Assembly: GCA_016871715.1 (NCBI GenBank)
Contig: VHCO01000042.1
Location: forward strand, 1-40,420
Source of the DNA: Verrucomicrobiota bacterium
Lineage (GTDB): Bacteria > Verrucomicrobiota > Verrucomicrobiia > Limisphaerales > J093
DNA: 40,420 bases
Direction: 5' to 3'
The translations under genes were made by a program, and so were the position numbers. This document shows positions 7,551 through 19,300 of the stretch, one piece after another. Each line of letters opens with the position of its first letter. The first letter of the stretch is position 1. The notes under the pieces are model-generated. The model did not search any database. It saw only the letters and a program-made list of their open reading frames with translations, and was not told the origin of the DNA.

Positions 7551-9530
7551 ATGAGTGACCGCAACTTTTCCCGCCGCCGTCGGGGCGGCCAGCGTTTTCG
7601 ACCCGGCAAGGGACAGTCGTTCAAACCGGAGCGGGCCGCCCAGGAAGCGCGCGCGAGCGCGTTGGGCGATAAGCCCAATGGCGAGTCGGTCTTCGACTTG
7701 CGACGGCACGAGCGCGAGATTCAGCGTGCGGAGAACAAGGCGGCCGGGCTGCCGGAGGGCGCGGTGGTCGCGCCGGCGGAGGATACGGCGTTGATGGTGC
7801 CGAGGCGGCGGGATTTCCGCGAGCCGCACATGGACACGCCGGCGCAGGTGGAGGAAGAGCCCGAGTTTGCGCCGGTGCCGGTGGCGGAGCAGGGGCAGGG
7901 ATTGGTGGACAGCATCAAAGTGGCGGCGCAGCGGGTGATGAAGCGGGTCCAGCGGCTGATTCGCCCCATTGAGCGTTCGCACAAGGAAGTGATTGTGAAC
8001 GCGGAGTCGCTGGAGACGCGGGTGGCGGTGGTGGAGGAGGGGCGGTTGGAGGAGTTCACCATCGAGCGGACGTCGGATGAGCGTCTGGTGGGGAGCATTT
8101 TCAAGGGGCGAGTGCGGAATCTGGAGGACGGGTTGAAGGCGGCGTTTGTGGACATTGGCTACGAGAAGAACGCGTTTCTGCATTATTGGGACATTGTGCC
8201 GGCCGGATTCGACAGCGGGGTCGAGGTGGTCGAGCGGGACAATCGGCGCGCGCGGGAGCGGGAGAAGCCGCGGATTACGCACAAGGACATCCCGCGGCTC
8301 TACCCGCCCGGGAGCGACATCATTGTGCAGGTTACCAAGGGGCCGATCGGCACCAAGGGACCGCGGGTGACGACGAACCTGGCGTTGCCCGGGCGGTTTT
8401 TGGTGTTACTGCCCAACTCCGACCAATGCGGCGTGTCGCGGAAGATCGAGAATCACGAGGAACGGCAGCGTTTGAAGCGGATTGTGCGGCGGTTGACGTT
8501 GCCTGAGGGGATGGGGGTGATCATTCGGACGGCGGGCGAGGGCCAGCAGGCGCGGTATTTTGTGCGCGATGTGGCGTTGCTTTTGGAGGAGTGGAAGGGG
8601 GTGCAGGAGAAGATCAACGCCCAGGCGGCGCCGCGATGTGTGTTTCAGGAACCGGACTTGGTGGAGCGCACGGTGCGGGACTTTTTGACGGAGGACGTGG
8701 AGCGGATCGTGATCGACAATCACGGGCAGTACGAGCGGATCCGGGAAATGACGGAGCGGATTTCGCGGCGGGCGGTGAGCAAGGTGAAGTTCTACAACGA
8801 GCCGCAGCCGGTCTTCGACCGGTTCAACATCACGCGGCAGCTCGAGAGCACCTTTTCGCGCCAGGTGCATCTGAAGAGCGGCGGGTACATTGTGGTGGAC
8901 GAGACGGAGGCGTTGGTGGCGATCGACGTGAACACAGGCCGGCACAAGGGCGGGAAGGACCCGGAGTCGACCCTGGTGAAGGTGAACCTCGAGGCGGCGG
9001 ACGAGATCTGCCGGCAACTTCGGCTGCGGAACATGGGGGGATTGATTGTGCTCGATTTCATCGACATGCGAAATCCTCGGGATCGGCAGTCGGTGTACCA
9101 ACGGGTGAAGGAAGGGCTGAAGCGGGACCGGGCCAAGACGCACATTTTGCCGATCTCGCAGCTTGGGCTGATGGAGATGACGCGGCAACGTCATACGGAG
9201 AGCGTGCGCGACTCGGTCTATGACGATTGCAGCTACTGCAAGGGACGCGGGATCGTGAAGAGCGCGTTGACGATGTCGGTGGAGATCCAGCGGCGGTTGG
9301 CGGAGATTCTGCGCAAGCGGCAGCGGGACGATTCGGACTTCCAATTGCGCATTGTGGTGAACCCGACGGTGCTGGAGCGGTTGCGGACCGAGGACGAGAA
9401 GCTCATCATCGATCTGGAGAAGAAGTACTTTGGCAAGCTCTCGTTTCGGCCCGACCCGGGGTTCCATGCGGAGCAGTTCAAGATTGTGAACGTGCTGAAC
9501 AACGAGGAGTTGGCGAGCGTGGGCGGGTAG
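7551..9530 (+). CDS. rng: Ribonuclease E/G family endoribonuclease
   Basis: This family cleaves single-stranded RNA in rRNA maturation and mRNA decay. The 659-residue protein has a basic, low-complexity N-terminal extension of about 140 residues, an S1-type RNA-binding domain (VGSIFKGRVRNLEDGLKAAFVDIGYEKNAFLH) and the DNase I-like catalytic domain. Catalytic Asp459 (AIDVNTGR) and Asp502 (VLDFIDM) are 43 apart, the same spacing as Asp303/Asp346 of E. coli RNase E. The zinc-link cysteines Cys560 and Cys563 (CSYCKG) also keep the E. coli spacing. The long C-terminal degradosome scaffold of RNase E is missing, so it is closer to RNase G with an N-terminal extension. It is probably co-transcribed with rodA. 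Confidence 0.93.
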   Translation: MSDRNFSRRRRGGQRFRPGKGQSFKPERAAQEARASALGDKPNGESVFDLRRHEREIQRAENKAAGLPEGAVVAPAEDTALMVPRRRDFREPHMDTPAQVEEEPEFAPVPVAEQGQGLVDSIKVAAQRVMKRVQRLIRPIERSHKEVIVNAESLETRVAVVEEGRLEEFTIERTSDERLVGSIFKGRVRNLEDGLKAAFVDIGYEKNAFLHYWDIVPAGFDSGVEVVERDNRRAREREKPRITHKDIPRLYPPGSDIIVQVTKGPIGTKGPRVTTNLALPGRFLVLLPNSDQCGVSRKIENHEERQRLKRIVRRLTLPEGMGVIIRTAGEGQQARYFVRDVALLLEEWKGVQEKINAQAAPRCVFQEPDLVERTVRDFLTEDVERIVIDNHGQYERIREMTERISRRAVSKVKFYNEPQPVFDRFNITRQLESTFSRQVHLKSGGYIVVDETEALVAIDVNTGRHKGGKDPESTLVKVNLEAADEICRQLRLRNMGGLIVLDFIDMRNPRDRQSVYQRVKEGLKRDRAKTHILPISQLGLMEMTRQRHTESVRDSVYDDCSYCKGRGIVKSALTMSVEIQRRLAEILRKRQRDDSDFQLRIVVNPTVLERLRTEDEKLIIDLEKKYFGKLSFRPDPGFHAEQFKIVNVLNNEELASVGG

Positions 9531-9539
9531 GCGGGCGGG

Positions 9540-10280
9540 TCACTTGAGGTCTTCGCCGGCGAGGCCGCCGGCGGTCCAGTCGAGGTTGTAGATGGGGGTT
9601 GGGCCGTCTTTGAAGGTGGGGTTGAGGCGTTCGTAGGCGGCCAGTTCGGCGTGGCCATCGCAGAAGAGGAGGACCATGCCTTTGGTGCCGTGAGCGGCGG
9701 TGGTGGTGTTTTTGCGGATGTCGTTCCATTTACCGGCGGCGCTGGCGAAGCAAGGGGAGATGGCCTTTTTGGGCGGGTATCGGACCTCGGGCACTTTGCG
9801 GACTTTGAGGGCGGCGTTGTCGTCGGTGCGATAGAAGGTGACGTAGTAGTAGTAGGAGCAGGGGAAGAGGAGTTCGTTGGTGCGGATGGGGTAAGCGTTG
9901 GCGATGGCCCACTCGAAGTTGAATCCGCGGCCGCGGTCGGCTGGGCAGCGGTAGAAGGCGCGGGCGTTGGTGCTGATGTAGGGATCGAGCAGCTTGAGGA
10001 AGTCGACGAAGCCCATCTGGGGCCAGTCTCGGCCCGAGTAGGGGTATTGGTCGTTGTAATCGCCGGAGTAGAGGGCGAGGGTGATGCCCAGTTGCCGGAG
10101 GTTGGAGAGGCAATTAGCCAGTTGCCCTTTGGCTTTGGCTTTGCCCAAGGCCGGCAAGAGCAGGCCGGCGAGGATGGCGATGATGGCGATGACGACCAGG
10201 AGTTCGATCAGGGTGAAGGCGGTGGCCGACCGGCAGGGGCGGTTGGGGAGTTGGGCGGTGGGGCGGCAAGGTGTGCTCAT
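9540..10280 (-). CDS. Type II secretion/type IV pilin-like pseudopilin
   Basis: A 246-residue protein with a prepilin-type N-terminus: a basic leader followed by [18 protein letters not shown]. Cleavage by prepilin peptidase would fall after Ala21, giving mature Phe1 and Glu5 (Glu26 of the precursor). The -1 residue is Ala rather than the usual Gly, a variant often seen in this phylum. The periplasmic part includes YYYYVTFYR and a C-terminal FCDGHAE signature, typical of the greatly expanded pseudopilin families of Verrucomicrobiota and Planctomycetota. Its exact role is unknown. It lies about 100 bases downstream of the giant secreted protein on the same strand and ends 9 bases from the rng stop, tail to tail. 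Confidence 0.88.
   Translation of the reverse strand: MSTPCRPTAQLPNRPCRSATAFTLIELLVVIAIIAILAGLLLPALGKAKAKGQLANCLSNLRQLGITLALYSGDYNDQYPYSGRDWPQMGFVDFLKLLDPYISTNARAFYRCPADRGRGFNFEWAIANAYPIRTNELLFPCSYYYYVTFYRTDDNAALKVRKVPEVRYPPKKAISPCFASAAGKWNDIRKNTTTAAHGTKGMVLLFCDGHAELAAYERLNPTFKDGPTPIYNLDWTAGGLAGEDLK
9554..9573. terminator. Possible hairpin between convergent genes
   Basis: CGCCGGCG (9554-9561) and CGCCGGCG (9566-9573) form an 8-bp perfect GC stem with a 4-base loop, inside the last codons of the pseudopilin gene and just past the rng stop. No T-run follows on either strand, so termination is only a possibility; the palindrome may simply reflect Gly/Ala codons. Confidence 0.25.
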
Positions 10281-10380
10281 AGTATTGACGCGGTCGCTGG
10301 ACGGGTCGAGGTCCGGGCCAAGACTCTGTCACGATCCCCGGGTGGAAGCAAGAGGGGCGACAGAAGGGCGACTGGTCTCG

Positions 10381-13300
10381 CTAAGGTTTCCGCAGGCGGT
10401 AGAAACGGCCGGGGCCGGAGAGTTTGAGGGTCACGGTCACTTGGTCGCCGACCAAGACGCGCGGGTTGCGGACCTCGATCCACTCCGGTTGTGCGAGGTC
10501 GTCGGTCGACTCGAGGAGGAAGTCATTGGCGGTGGCTGGCCAGATGAGGTCGAAGCGGTTGCCTGAACGCTCGGTGACGAGGGTGGGGGTGGCGACGACG
10601 CGGATTTCGGTGCGGGCAGTGAGGTTGGGGTTGTTCGGCCCAGTGGCTGGGGAGTGGGCGGTCGCTTGGCAGATGACGGGGGCGAGGGTATTGGCCTTGA
10701 CGACGATGGTAGCGCTGGCGGTGGCGCCTGGCGGGAGGTTACCCAGATCGCACACGACACCTGGGGGTTCGATGCGGGCGTTGCCTTGGCTCACCGAAGC
10801 GGAGAGCAGGTCGACATTGAGGCTGAAGGCGGCCAAGACGCTGACTGCCGGCACGGGTTGCGCTCCGCGGTTGACGACGGAGATGGCGTGAGTGGCCTTG
10901 TTATGGATGAGGACTGGATCGGGGCTGGCGGTGAGTTGGACCAGCAGGTCGGCCTCGGGATAGATCAAGGTGGGGAGGCTGGCGAGGTCATTGGCGGGGA
11001 CCGGATCGATGACCTGAGCGGTCAGGGAGGCTGTGTTGGTGACCGTGCCAAAGGCGGTCGGGGAGACGAGCACGGTCACCTGGGCCGCGCTCAGTGCGGG
11101 CAGGGCCCCGAGGTCGGCCTGGACCACGCCGGCTTGGGCGGTGACGGTCCCCTGGCTGGCGGCGAGGGCCAGCACGGTGAGGCCAGCGGGCAAGGGATCC
11201 TGGAGGACGACTCCCTCGGCGAGGTCGGGGCCGAGGTTGGTGACGCTGAGGGTGTATTCGAGGGGTTGCCCCACCACGGCGGTCGGGCGGTCGGCGGTTT
11301 TGGCGAGGGCGAGGTCGGCGACTGGGAGGACGCGGACGGTGGCGGTGGCGGCGTTGTTGCCTGGTTTGAGATCGATCTCATTGGCGTTGACCGCGACGCT
11401 GTGGGTGAGTTCACCGAGGGCGAGCGGCGTGGCGACGAGGGTCACGGTGGCCGAGGCGCCGACGGGCAGGAGTTCGAGGTTGGCGGTGAGGACACCGGCC
11501 TGGAAGTCCACGGTTCCCTGGGAGCTCGAGGCCGAGACATAGGCGAGGGTGGTGGGCAAGACGTCGACCAGCAACACGCGGGTGGCCGGGCTAGGGCCGA
11601 GGTTTTCGACGGTGGCGGTGTAGGTGAGGGTAGCGCCGACCGCGACGGGATCGGGGTGGACGGACAAGGTCACCTTAAGATCGGCGTCGGTTAGGACGGT
11701 GGTGGTGGTGGTGGCGGTGTTGTTGGCGGGGGCGGGGTCGACCTCGGCCGACTGCACGGTGACGGTATTGTGGATCAGACCGACGCTGTTGGGGTTGGCC
11801 ACGACGGTGATGACGAGTTGGCCGGTGACCGTCAGGTCTCCCAGGCGACAGGTCAGGACCCCTGCGTTCACCTCGTAGGTCCCCTGGGGCACGGCGACCG
11901 ACACGATCCGCAGCGAATCGGGGAAGGCGTCCACCAGGGTCACCTCGGTAGCGGTGGCTGGCCCGAGGTTGGTGACGACCAGCGTGTAGGTAAAGTCCCG
12001 ACCCGCATAGACTGGCTCCGGCAGGGCCTGTTTGGTGACGGCCAAGTCCGTGAGGGCGCGTGCGGTGAGGCGTGCGGAGAAGGTGTTGTTGGCGGGGCGA
12101 GCGTCGACGCCCGCGGCGGTGGCTTCGGCGGTCAATGGCCAGGAGCCGGGTTGGGTGGGGAGGAGCGAGACGGCGACCGACGCGACGGCGCCTACACGGA
12201 GTTGCCCGATGGCGAACTGCACCGAGTTGTCGGCCTGGGTATACGTGCCTTGAGTCAGTGAGGCGGCGAGCATGGTGACGCCCGGCGGCAAGGGCAAGTC
12301 CACGCGGGTCTGCGGCGCCGCTTCTGGACCGATATTTCTGAGGAGGAGGATGCAGGTGACCCCGTTGGACACGGTTACCACGGAAGGTTGAAGCAGGCCG
12401 GTGAGTTCGAGGTCGATGCGCGGCAGGACGCGGTTGACGCTCACGGCCGTGTTGTCTGCCGTGTGGGGATCCAATTCCGCGGCGCGTACGACGGCGGTGT
12501 GCACATACTCGCCGAGGGCTGCGGTTTGCAGGATGGCTTCGAGGGTGGCCTCGGCGCCACTGGGCAACGAGCCCACATTCCAGGTGAGCAAGGGCAAGTC
12601 GGCCTGGACTAAGCCTTGCGAAGGCCGCGTGCTCGCCGGCGCCGCGCCGCCGCCCAGCAAGGCGTCCAGGGTGACGGCGGTGGCCTCGCTGGGGCCAAGG
12701 TTTTGCACTGTCAGGAGGTAGGTGATGTTCTGACCTGCCAGAAGCGACTCGGGGGTGGCCACCGCGCGGAGCACGAGGTCCGCCTGGGGCCGCACTTCGG
12801 TGACGACCTCGGCGGCGTTATCGGCGGGGTTGGGATCGAGTTGGGCCGCGGCGACCATGGCGCTGTTGGTGAGGAGCGCCAACTGGCGGGCTAAGACCTC
12901 GACGGTGAGCGTGGCGGTGGCGCCTGGGGCCAACTCGCCCAAGTGGGCCACGACCGTGCCGGGGGATGCGTCGTGCTGGCCCTGGCTGACCGTCACGGTT
13001 GCTAGCTCGACGCCGTCGGGCAGCCGGTCGGTCAAGGTGAGCGCGGTGGCGCGGCTGGGCCCTTGGTTGGTGACGGTCAAGGTGTAGCGCAGGGATTGGT
13101 CGAGACCCACGACGGTGTTCGAAGCGGTTTTGGTCAGAGTCAAGTCGGCTGATTCCTGCACCGCGGTGACCGCGCTTGCTGAGTTATCGGTTGGGTCAGG
13201 GTCAGCTTCTGCTGAAGCTGCCCAGACGGTGTTGGTGAGGGTGCCGCCCGCGCGTGCGCGGGTTCGGAGGACGGCTGTGGCGACGGTGCCGACGGGCAGG

Positions 13301-16300
13301 TTGCCGAGCTCGAATTGGACCACGGGACCGTCGATTTGGACGCTGCCTTGGCTGGTTTCGGACGCGAGCAGTTCCAGTTCGGCGGGCAACCGATCGGTGA
13401 GGGTGACGGCGGTGGCGGTGGCTGGGCCGAGGTTGGTCAGGAGCACAGAGTAGGTGACCTCATCGCCGACTCTGGCGGTGGGGGTCGAGGCCGTTTTGGC
13501 CACGGCCAGATTAGCCTCTTGCGCGACGTTGCCCGTAGCGACGGTCGCGTTATTGGCGGCGTTGGGATCGGCCAACCCGGACCGTGCGGTGGCGACGTTG
13601 ACCCAGGTGCCCGGGGCTGTGGGGCGCAGGGTGACCCTGAGTTCGGCGGTCCGACCCACGACCAACTCGCCGAAGGCCACGGTGACGAGTGAACCGATCA
13701 CGGCCGGGATGCCCGGTGTGGCGGTGGCCGATTCGATCACGAGCCCGGGCCCGACAGAGTTAAGGAGGGAGACATCGGCGGCCACGACGGGTCCGCGGTT
13801 GGTGACTCGGACGAGGATGGTGAAGGGTCGACCGAGGACGACGGGCGGGTTAAGGACTTCGCTGGCGAGGGCAAGATCCGCACTGGGCAACACGTCGACC
13901 GCGGCCTGGGCGGTGTTGTCGTGGGGTGCGGGGTCTCGTTCGAGCGCGACCACCTGGGCCACGTTGGTGAGCGGGCCGAGCAGCGTGGGTTGAACGACGA
14001 GGGTTGCCGTGGCACTGGCGCCCGGTGCGAGATCGCCTAGGGCGACTTGGACGATGCCTTGGTCTTGGGTGGCGGTGCCCTGGGTAGCGGCTGCGCTGAG
14101 GAGGGCGGTGCCTGGGGGCAGGGGATCGGTCAGCACGATGCCGGTGGCGGCGTGGGGTCCTTGGTTCGTCACCGCCAACGTATAGGTCAACTGGCCTCCC
14201 GCAAGGACGGTGGGTTGGTGGGCGACCTTGCGCAGGGCGAGGTCAGCCTGGGGCCGGACTCGGGCGGACGCCTGAGCTGAGTTGTTGGCCGGGTCGAGGT
14301 CCGTTTCGTGGGCGAGAGCGGTGCCACTGCCCTGGTAGTCGCCGGCGGCAGCGGGAGTCAGGGTGACGCGCACGGTGGCGGTCTCTCCCGGGGCCAACTC
14401 GCCCAACTGGGCGGTCAACTCATCTCCCGCGAGGGTGGCGGTTCCCTGGCTTGCCACGGCGGTGCTGGGGCCGGGGACCACGGGCAACTGTCCTTGAAGC
14501 CGGACGTTGGTCGCCGGGTGCGGCCCGCGATTGGCGATCGAGAACAGGAAGGTGGCTTCTTGGCCGAGGATGACGGGATCGGGTGTGGCGGTGAGCGCGA
14601 GCTCGAGGTCAGCATCGAGGCGGACGTCGGTGGTCACCTCGGCTGCGTTATCGGCCAGGTGGGGGTCGACTTCGTCGGCCGCGACCTGCACGAGGTTGGT
14701 GAGCAGGCCCAGTTCGGTGGGCGTAACCACCACTGCGACGATGGCGGTCGCGCCGGCGCGCATGGCGCCCAAGGCGCCGGTGACCACGCCGTCGGTAACG
14801 CTCACGGTGCCTTGGGTGGTCTCTGCGGAGAGGACGGCGACGCCCGAGGGCAGCCGATCGGTCAGACGCACCCCGGTGGCCTCGTGCGGGCCGAGGTTGT
14901 CGACCGTGAGGGTATAGCGGAGTGGCAAGTTCAGCGCGGCGGGGGAGGGGTCGGCCGACTTGCGCACGGCCAGATCAGCCGCGGCGCGGACGTGGGTGAG
15001 GTTGGTGACGGCACTGTTGGTCGGGTCGGGGTCGGCCTGGTGGGCGAGGGCGAGGGCGCGGTTGGTCAGGATGCCTGGCTGAGGCGGGATCAGGTGGAAC
15101 CGGAACGCCAAGCCATCGTTGGGGGCGAGGTCTGGGAGTGTGCCACGGAAGGCCGTGCCGTCGAAGATCCATGTGGCTGGGCTGTCCTCGACGGATGGGA
15201 AGAGGGTACCGGCGGGCACCTGCTCGATGAGGGTTACGCCGGTGGCGGTGTTGGGACCGCGATTGGTGACGGTGACGGTGTAACTGAGTTGCTGGCCGAG
15301 AATGGCGGGGTCGTGGGAGGCGGTCTTGGTGACTGCCAGATCGGCCGCCAACCCGACGGTCGTCACCACGTGCGCCACGTTGTTTTCGGGGACCAGGTCG
15401 AACTCGGGGCTGGTCAGGTGCGCGGTGTTGGTGACTTGACCGGCTAGTCTGGGGACCGTGCGCAAGGTGACCAGGGCGGTGGTGCCGGCGGCTAGGCTGC
15501 CGAGGTCACAGCTCACGGCGCCGTCGGCCACGGTGTGTGTGCCCTGGCTGAGGGTCACGTCGAGCAGTTCGAGCGTATCGGGAAGTCGATCGGTCAGTTG
15601 GACCTGGGTGGCGTCGTGGGGGCCGCGGTTGGCGACCTCCAACTGGTAGGTGAGGGGGCTGGCCACCAGGGCCTGGGCGGCGCTCGCGGTCTTCGTCAGG
15701 GCGAGGTCAGCGGCATAGTTGGCCGCGCTCACGGCCACGACGGTGTTGTCGGTTAAGTTACGATCCAGTTCGTTGGCGGTGACGGTGGTCACACTGACGA
15801 CGTTGCCGACGTCGTTGGGCCGGACAACGACCGCGAGGTTGACCGCGCCGTCGACGGGGATGGTGTTGACGCCTAGAGTCACGCCCGCTTCGGATACGGT
15901 CACGCCCGCCTCGGTCGACTCGGCTGAGACGATGGTGAAGGGGCCGCTGAGGGATTGCACGAGTCGGACGGAGGTGGCGGCGTTTGGACCGGCGTTGCGG
16001 ACCGCGAAGGTGAAGGCGAGGTCATGGCCTAGGACGACGGTGGCGGGAATGGATGTCGATTCGAGGCGCAATTCGGCGCGGGGTTCCTGGACCTCGAGGT
16101 CGACGGTCGCTAGGGGGGTGGTGGCCAGGCCGTCGTCGACCTGGAAGGTGAGTCGATCGGGGCCGATGTAACCCAGGGCCGGTGTGTAAACGAGCGTGCC
16201 GGTCGCGGGATCGAACCCGGAGACGGTCCCGTGGGCCGGCAAGTCCAAGAGGGCGAAGCGCAATGGGTCGAGATCGGGGTCTTGGGCGGGCAGTTGGAGG

Positions 16301-19300
16301 GGCAGGGGTTGGTTGTGCACCACGATGAGGTTGGCGCCTTGAGCTTGCGGAGGCCGGTTGAAGACCTGACAGGTGTAACCTTCCTGTTGGTAGCTGAGCT
16401 CCAGCCCCCAGCACTGCAGCGTCCCCACATCTTCGAGCGAGGTATCCGCGACCACGAGTTTCCAATCGCCGGCCACTGGTTTGCCATGCAGGACCGCCAG
16501 GGGATCGTCCGGCCGGAAGGCGCCGACGAAGGGGGCCGCGCCGTTACGGATGGGCCCGGGAGCCTGGTCGTCGAGCCGTGTGCGCTGGTTCCAGTCGCCG
16601 CACGGGCCTTGACCGAAGTTTTGCCCCGCCAAGACGAAAGGCCGCACGAGCATCACGCGTGTGCCGTCTGGGTGTTCGAGCTCGAGCCGCAGGTCGTCGA
16701 GGTAAGGGTGGTCGATGCGGAACGACACATTCACATCGACGATGGTGCCTGGGGTGGCCACGGTGAGCTTCGACGCGACCGCTCCGCCGTCGGGGATGTC
16801 TTGGGGCACGTTGCCACTCTCGAAGGTGCGGACGGTATCGTTGGTGACGCCGAGGGTACCCACCACGTGCGAGAAGTGGTTGGTGAACTGGGCGAGACCG
16901 CTGCTGAGGATCTGGCGGAAGTGGAGCGTGGTGCCGCAGGCGATGTCACGTCCCACACGATAGGCGAAGGGGGTCAGGTTGGTGCGGGTGGTGCCGGGCA
17001 GGAAATCGGGGTAGGCCGACTCGGTCTGGAGCAAGCGCACGCCTGGGCTTTCGGTCTCGAGTCGCGCGGTGACGGCGGTGACGGCGGGGCCGTCGACATG
17101 GCGAACCACGACCGTTTGGTAGATGGTCTCGCCGGGGTCGATGGCGCCGTCTTGATCGCCGGCCGTGGCGTCATCGAAGCGGGCGCGTTCGAATTCGAGG
17201 AGTGCGGGCTGGGGGATGGTGGCGGGGGAGTAGGCCAGGGCGAAGGACTGCGCCCCGCCGGCGGGGACGTTCTGTCCAACCACTCGCACTACCCAGTCAC
17301 CAGCCAGGGGCGGAGATGCGAGCTGGACCTGCTCGACGACGTTGAGTCGGTCGGGCCGCGTGCGCACGGCGGCGGCCGACGGGTCTACGGGGTCGAGGGT
17401 CCAGGGCAAGTGAGGTTGGCCCAGAGGATCCAGGACCACCAGGTCCAAGTCGTTCACCAACGCCACGGCTGCATTCTCCGCAGCGGCCACGTCGTCCCAA
17501 GCGAGAGTGACTTTGAGCGCGGGGGCGCCGGCCGGCACGGGCAGGGTGTAGGTGGCCACCTCACCGTGCGCGACACGCCCGACCAAGAACCCATCGGCGC
17601 GGACCTGATCGAGGGCGGCCCGGATTTGAAGGCGGCCGTAGCCGGAGGCGAAGTCCGGCCCGGGATTGTACCAGGGGGTGGCGTCGTCGAGGTCGAGCGC
17701 CGTGTGGAGGAGCAGGGCCTTGACCAGGCACGGGCGCGGGGCATGGTCGTTAAGGCGAGCGCGGTATTCTTCGAGCAGGAGGGCTATGGCGCCGGACACG
17801 GCGGGTGTGGCCATCGAGGTTCCGATGAGCACGCTGTACTGATTACCGGTGGTGGTGCTCATAATGCCGTGGTCGCCGCCGACCTCCGCGCCGGGGGCGA
17901 CGAGATCGGGTTTGAGGCGGCCGTCGTCCAACGGACCCCAACTGCTGAACGAGGTCATGCTGTGGTCATCCGAGTTGATGGCGCCGACGGTCAGGGGGTT
18001 CTTGGCCGTAGCCGGGGGGCCGATCGTGAAATAGGGGCCCACGGCGCACCCATTGGTCGACGCGTTCTTCCGGGCATTTCCGGCCGCGAACACGGCGTTG
18101 AGGCGTCCGCCGTACAAGCTCCCGTTGACCAGGCGGTCGAAGGCTGGCGCGTCGTTGTTGTAGTCCCCGTACAGATTGCAGTTGCCGAAGAAGGCGTCGA
18201 TTTGCACGCCCCAGGAGTTCTGCGAAACGGCTACGTGGCGGTTCTCGATGGCGTCTTTGTGTTCGGCTACCGCGTTGTGAGTGTCCCACGAGATGAGCGT
18301 GGCGGCTGGCGCCTGCCCACGCCATTGGCGGACATAGCCGCCTTTGGCCGCGCTTAACTCGCCGCTGCCGCCCACAATGCCGGCCACATGGGTGGCGTGG
18401 GCGCGGACACCTTCGGCGCTATTGGTTTCGGCGATCGTCAGTCGCCCAGCTAGGTCGGTGTGGTTGGTGTCGGCCAAGCCGACGTCCCAGATCCCCACGG
18501 TGACCCCTGCGCCCGACCGGCCATAAGGCGCCACCTGAACGACCTCGGCTTGGGTGTTGGTCCGGATCCCGTCCACGAAGGGTTGAGCCGGCGGCGGGAT
18601 TTCCTCGAGCCACCGCATTGCATCCAACTGCGCCAACTCGGGAATGCGCCCCGGGGCAACGTCGACCGTCAGCAAGGATCGCTCGGCGGCAACCTCGATC
18701 AGGGCGGCCCCAGCCGCCGTCAGTTGAGCTGCCGCGATCTCCACGGTCACATCCGTGAACACGCTGACCCGGAGTCGGGCGGTCCCGTCGGGTTGGAGCG
18801 CCCACGGTCCCACGGTTCCCGTGCGCAGACTGCGCGCGAGCTTGTCCTCGGGGTAGATCGGCCCGAGCCAGCGCACGCCGAGCGCCGACAATTGGTTTGG
18901 GTCTGTGCCCCGAGGGACGCGGGCGAAGAAGGCCCCCTCCGGGAGGTAATCGAGCAGGCGAACCCCGAGGGCTTCGAGCGCACGCCGCTGCGGTGGTGAC
19001 GGTACCCCCGCGAATTGCACGATCAGGTGCGTCTCGACCGGCGAGGTGCTCCTGGATTCGGCGCGGGCCAGGTTTTCGCCCAGCGCACCTCCACCCAGGA
19101 ACTGCTCCGACACGAGCCGCACCGGGGCGGCGCGTAAGGCCAGCGGTTGGGCCGGCCCGGATGCGCCCGGATCCCACCGGATGCGGTCGGGCCGGTCTTG
19201 TGCCTGAACGCTTGCCCGACCCAGGGTCGCCAGAATAAGAAACCCAAGCCAAAACCCACCGCCGACAGGCATCGCCTCGCGTCGGCAGTCCGGACGACGT

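Noticed and set aside
7155-8282. 375-codon open frame on the - strand across rodA and rng
   Set aside because: Its translation is Arg/His/Pro-rich and lies opposite two well-supported genes.
16231-18357. 708-codon open frame on the + strand
   Set aside because: It lies wholly antisense to the peptidase and P-domain part of the giant gene, whose product has clear family motifs; the antisense translation is Gly/His/Val-rich with no recognisable domain. Long antisense frames are expected at this GC content.
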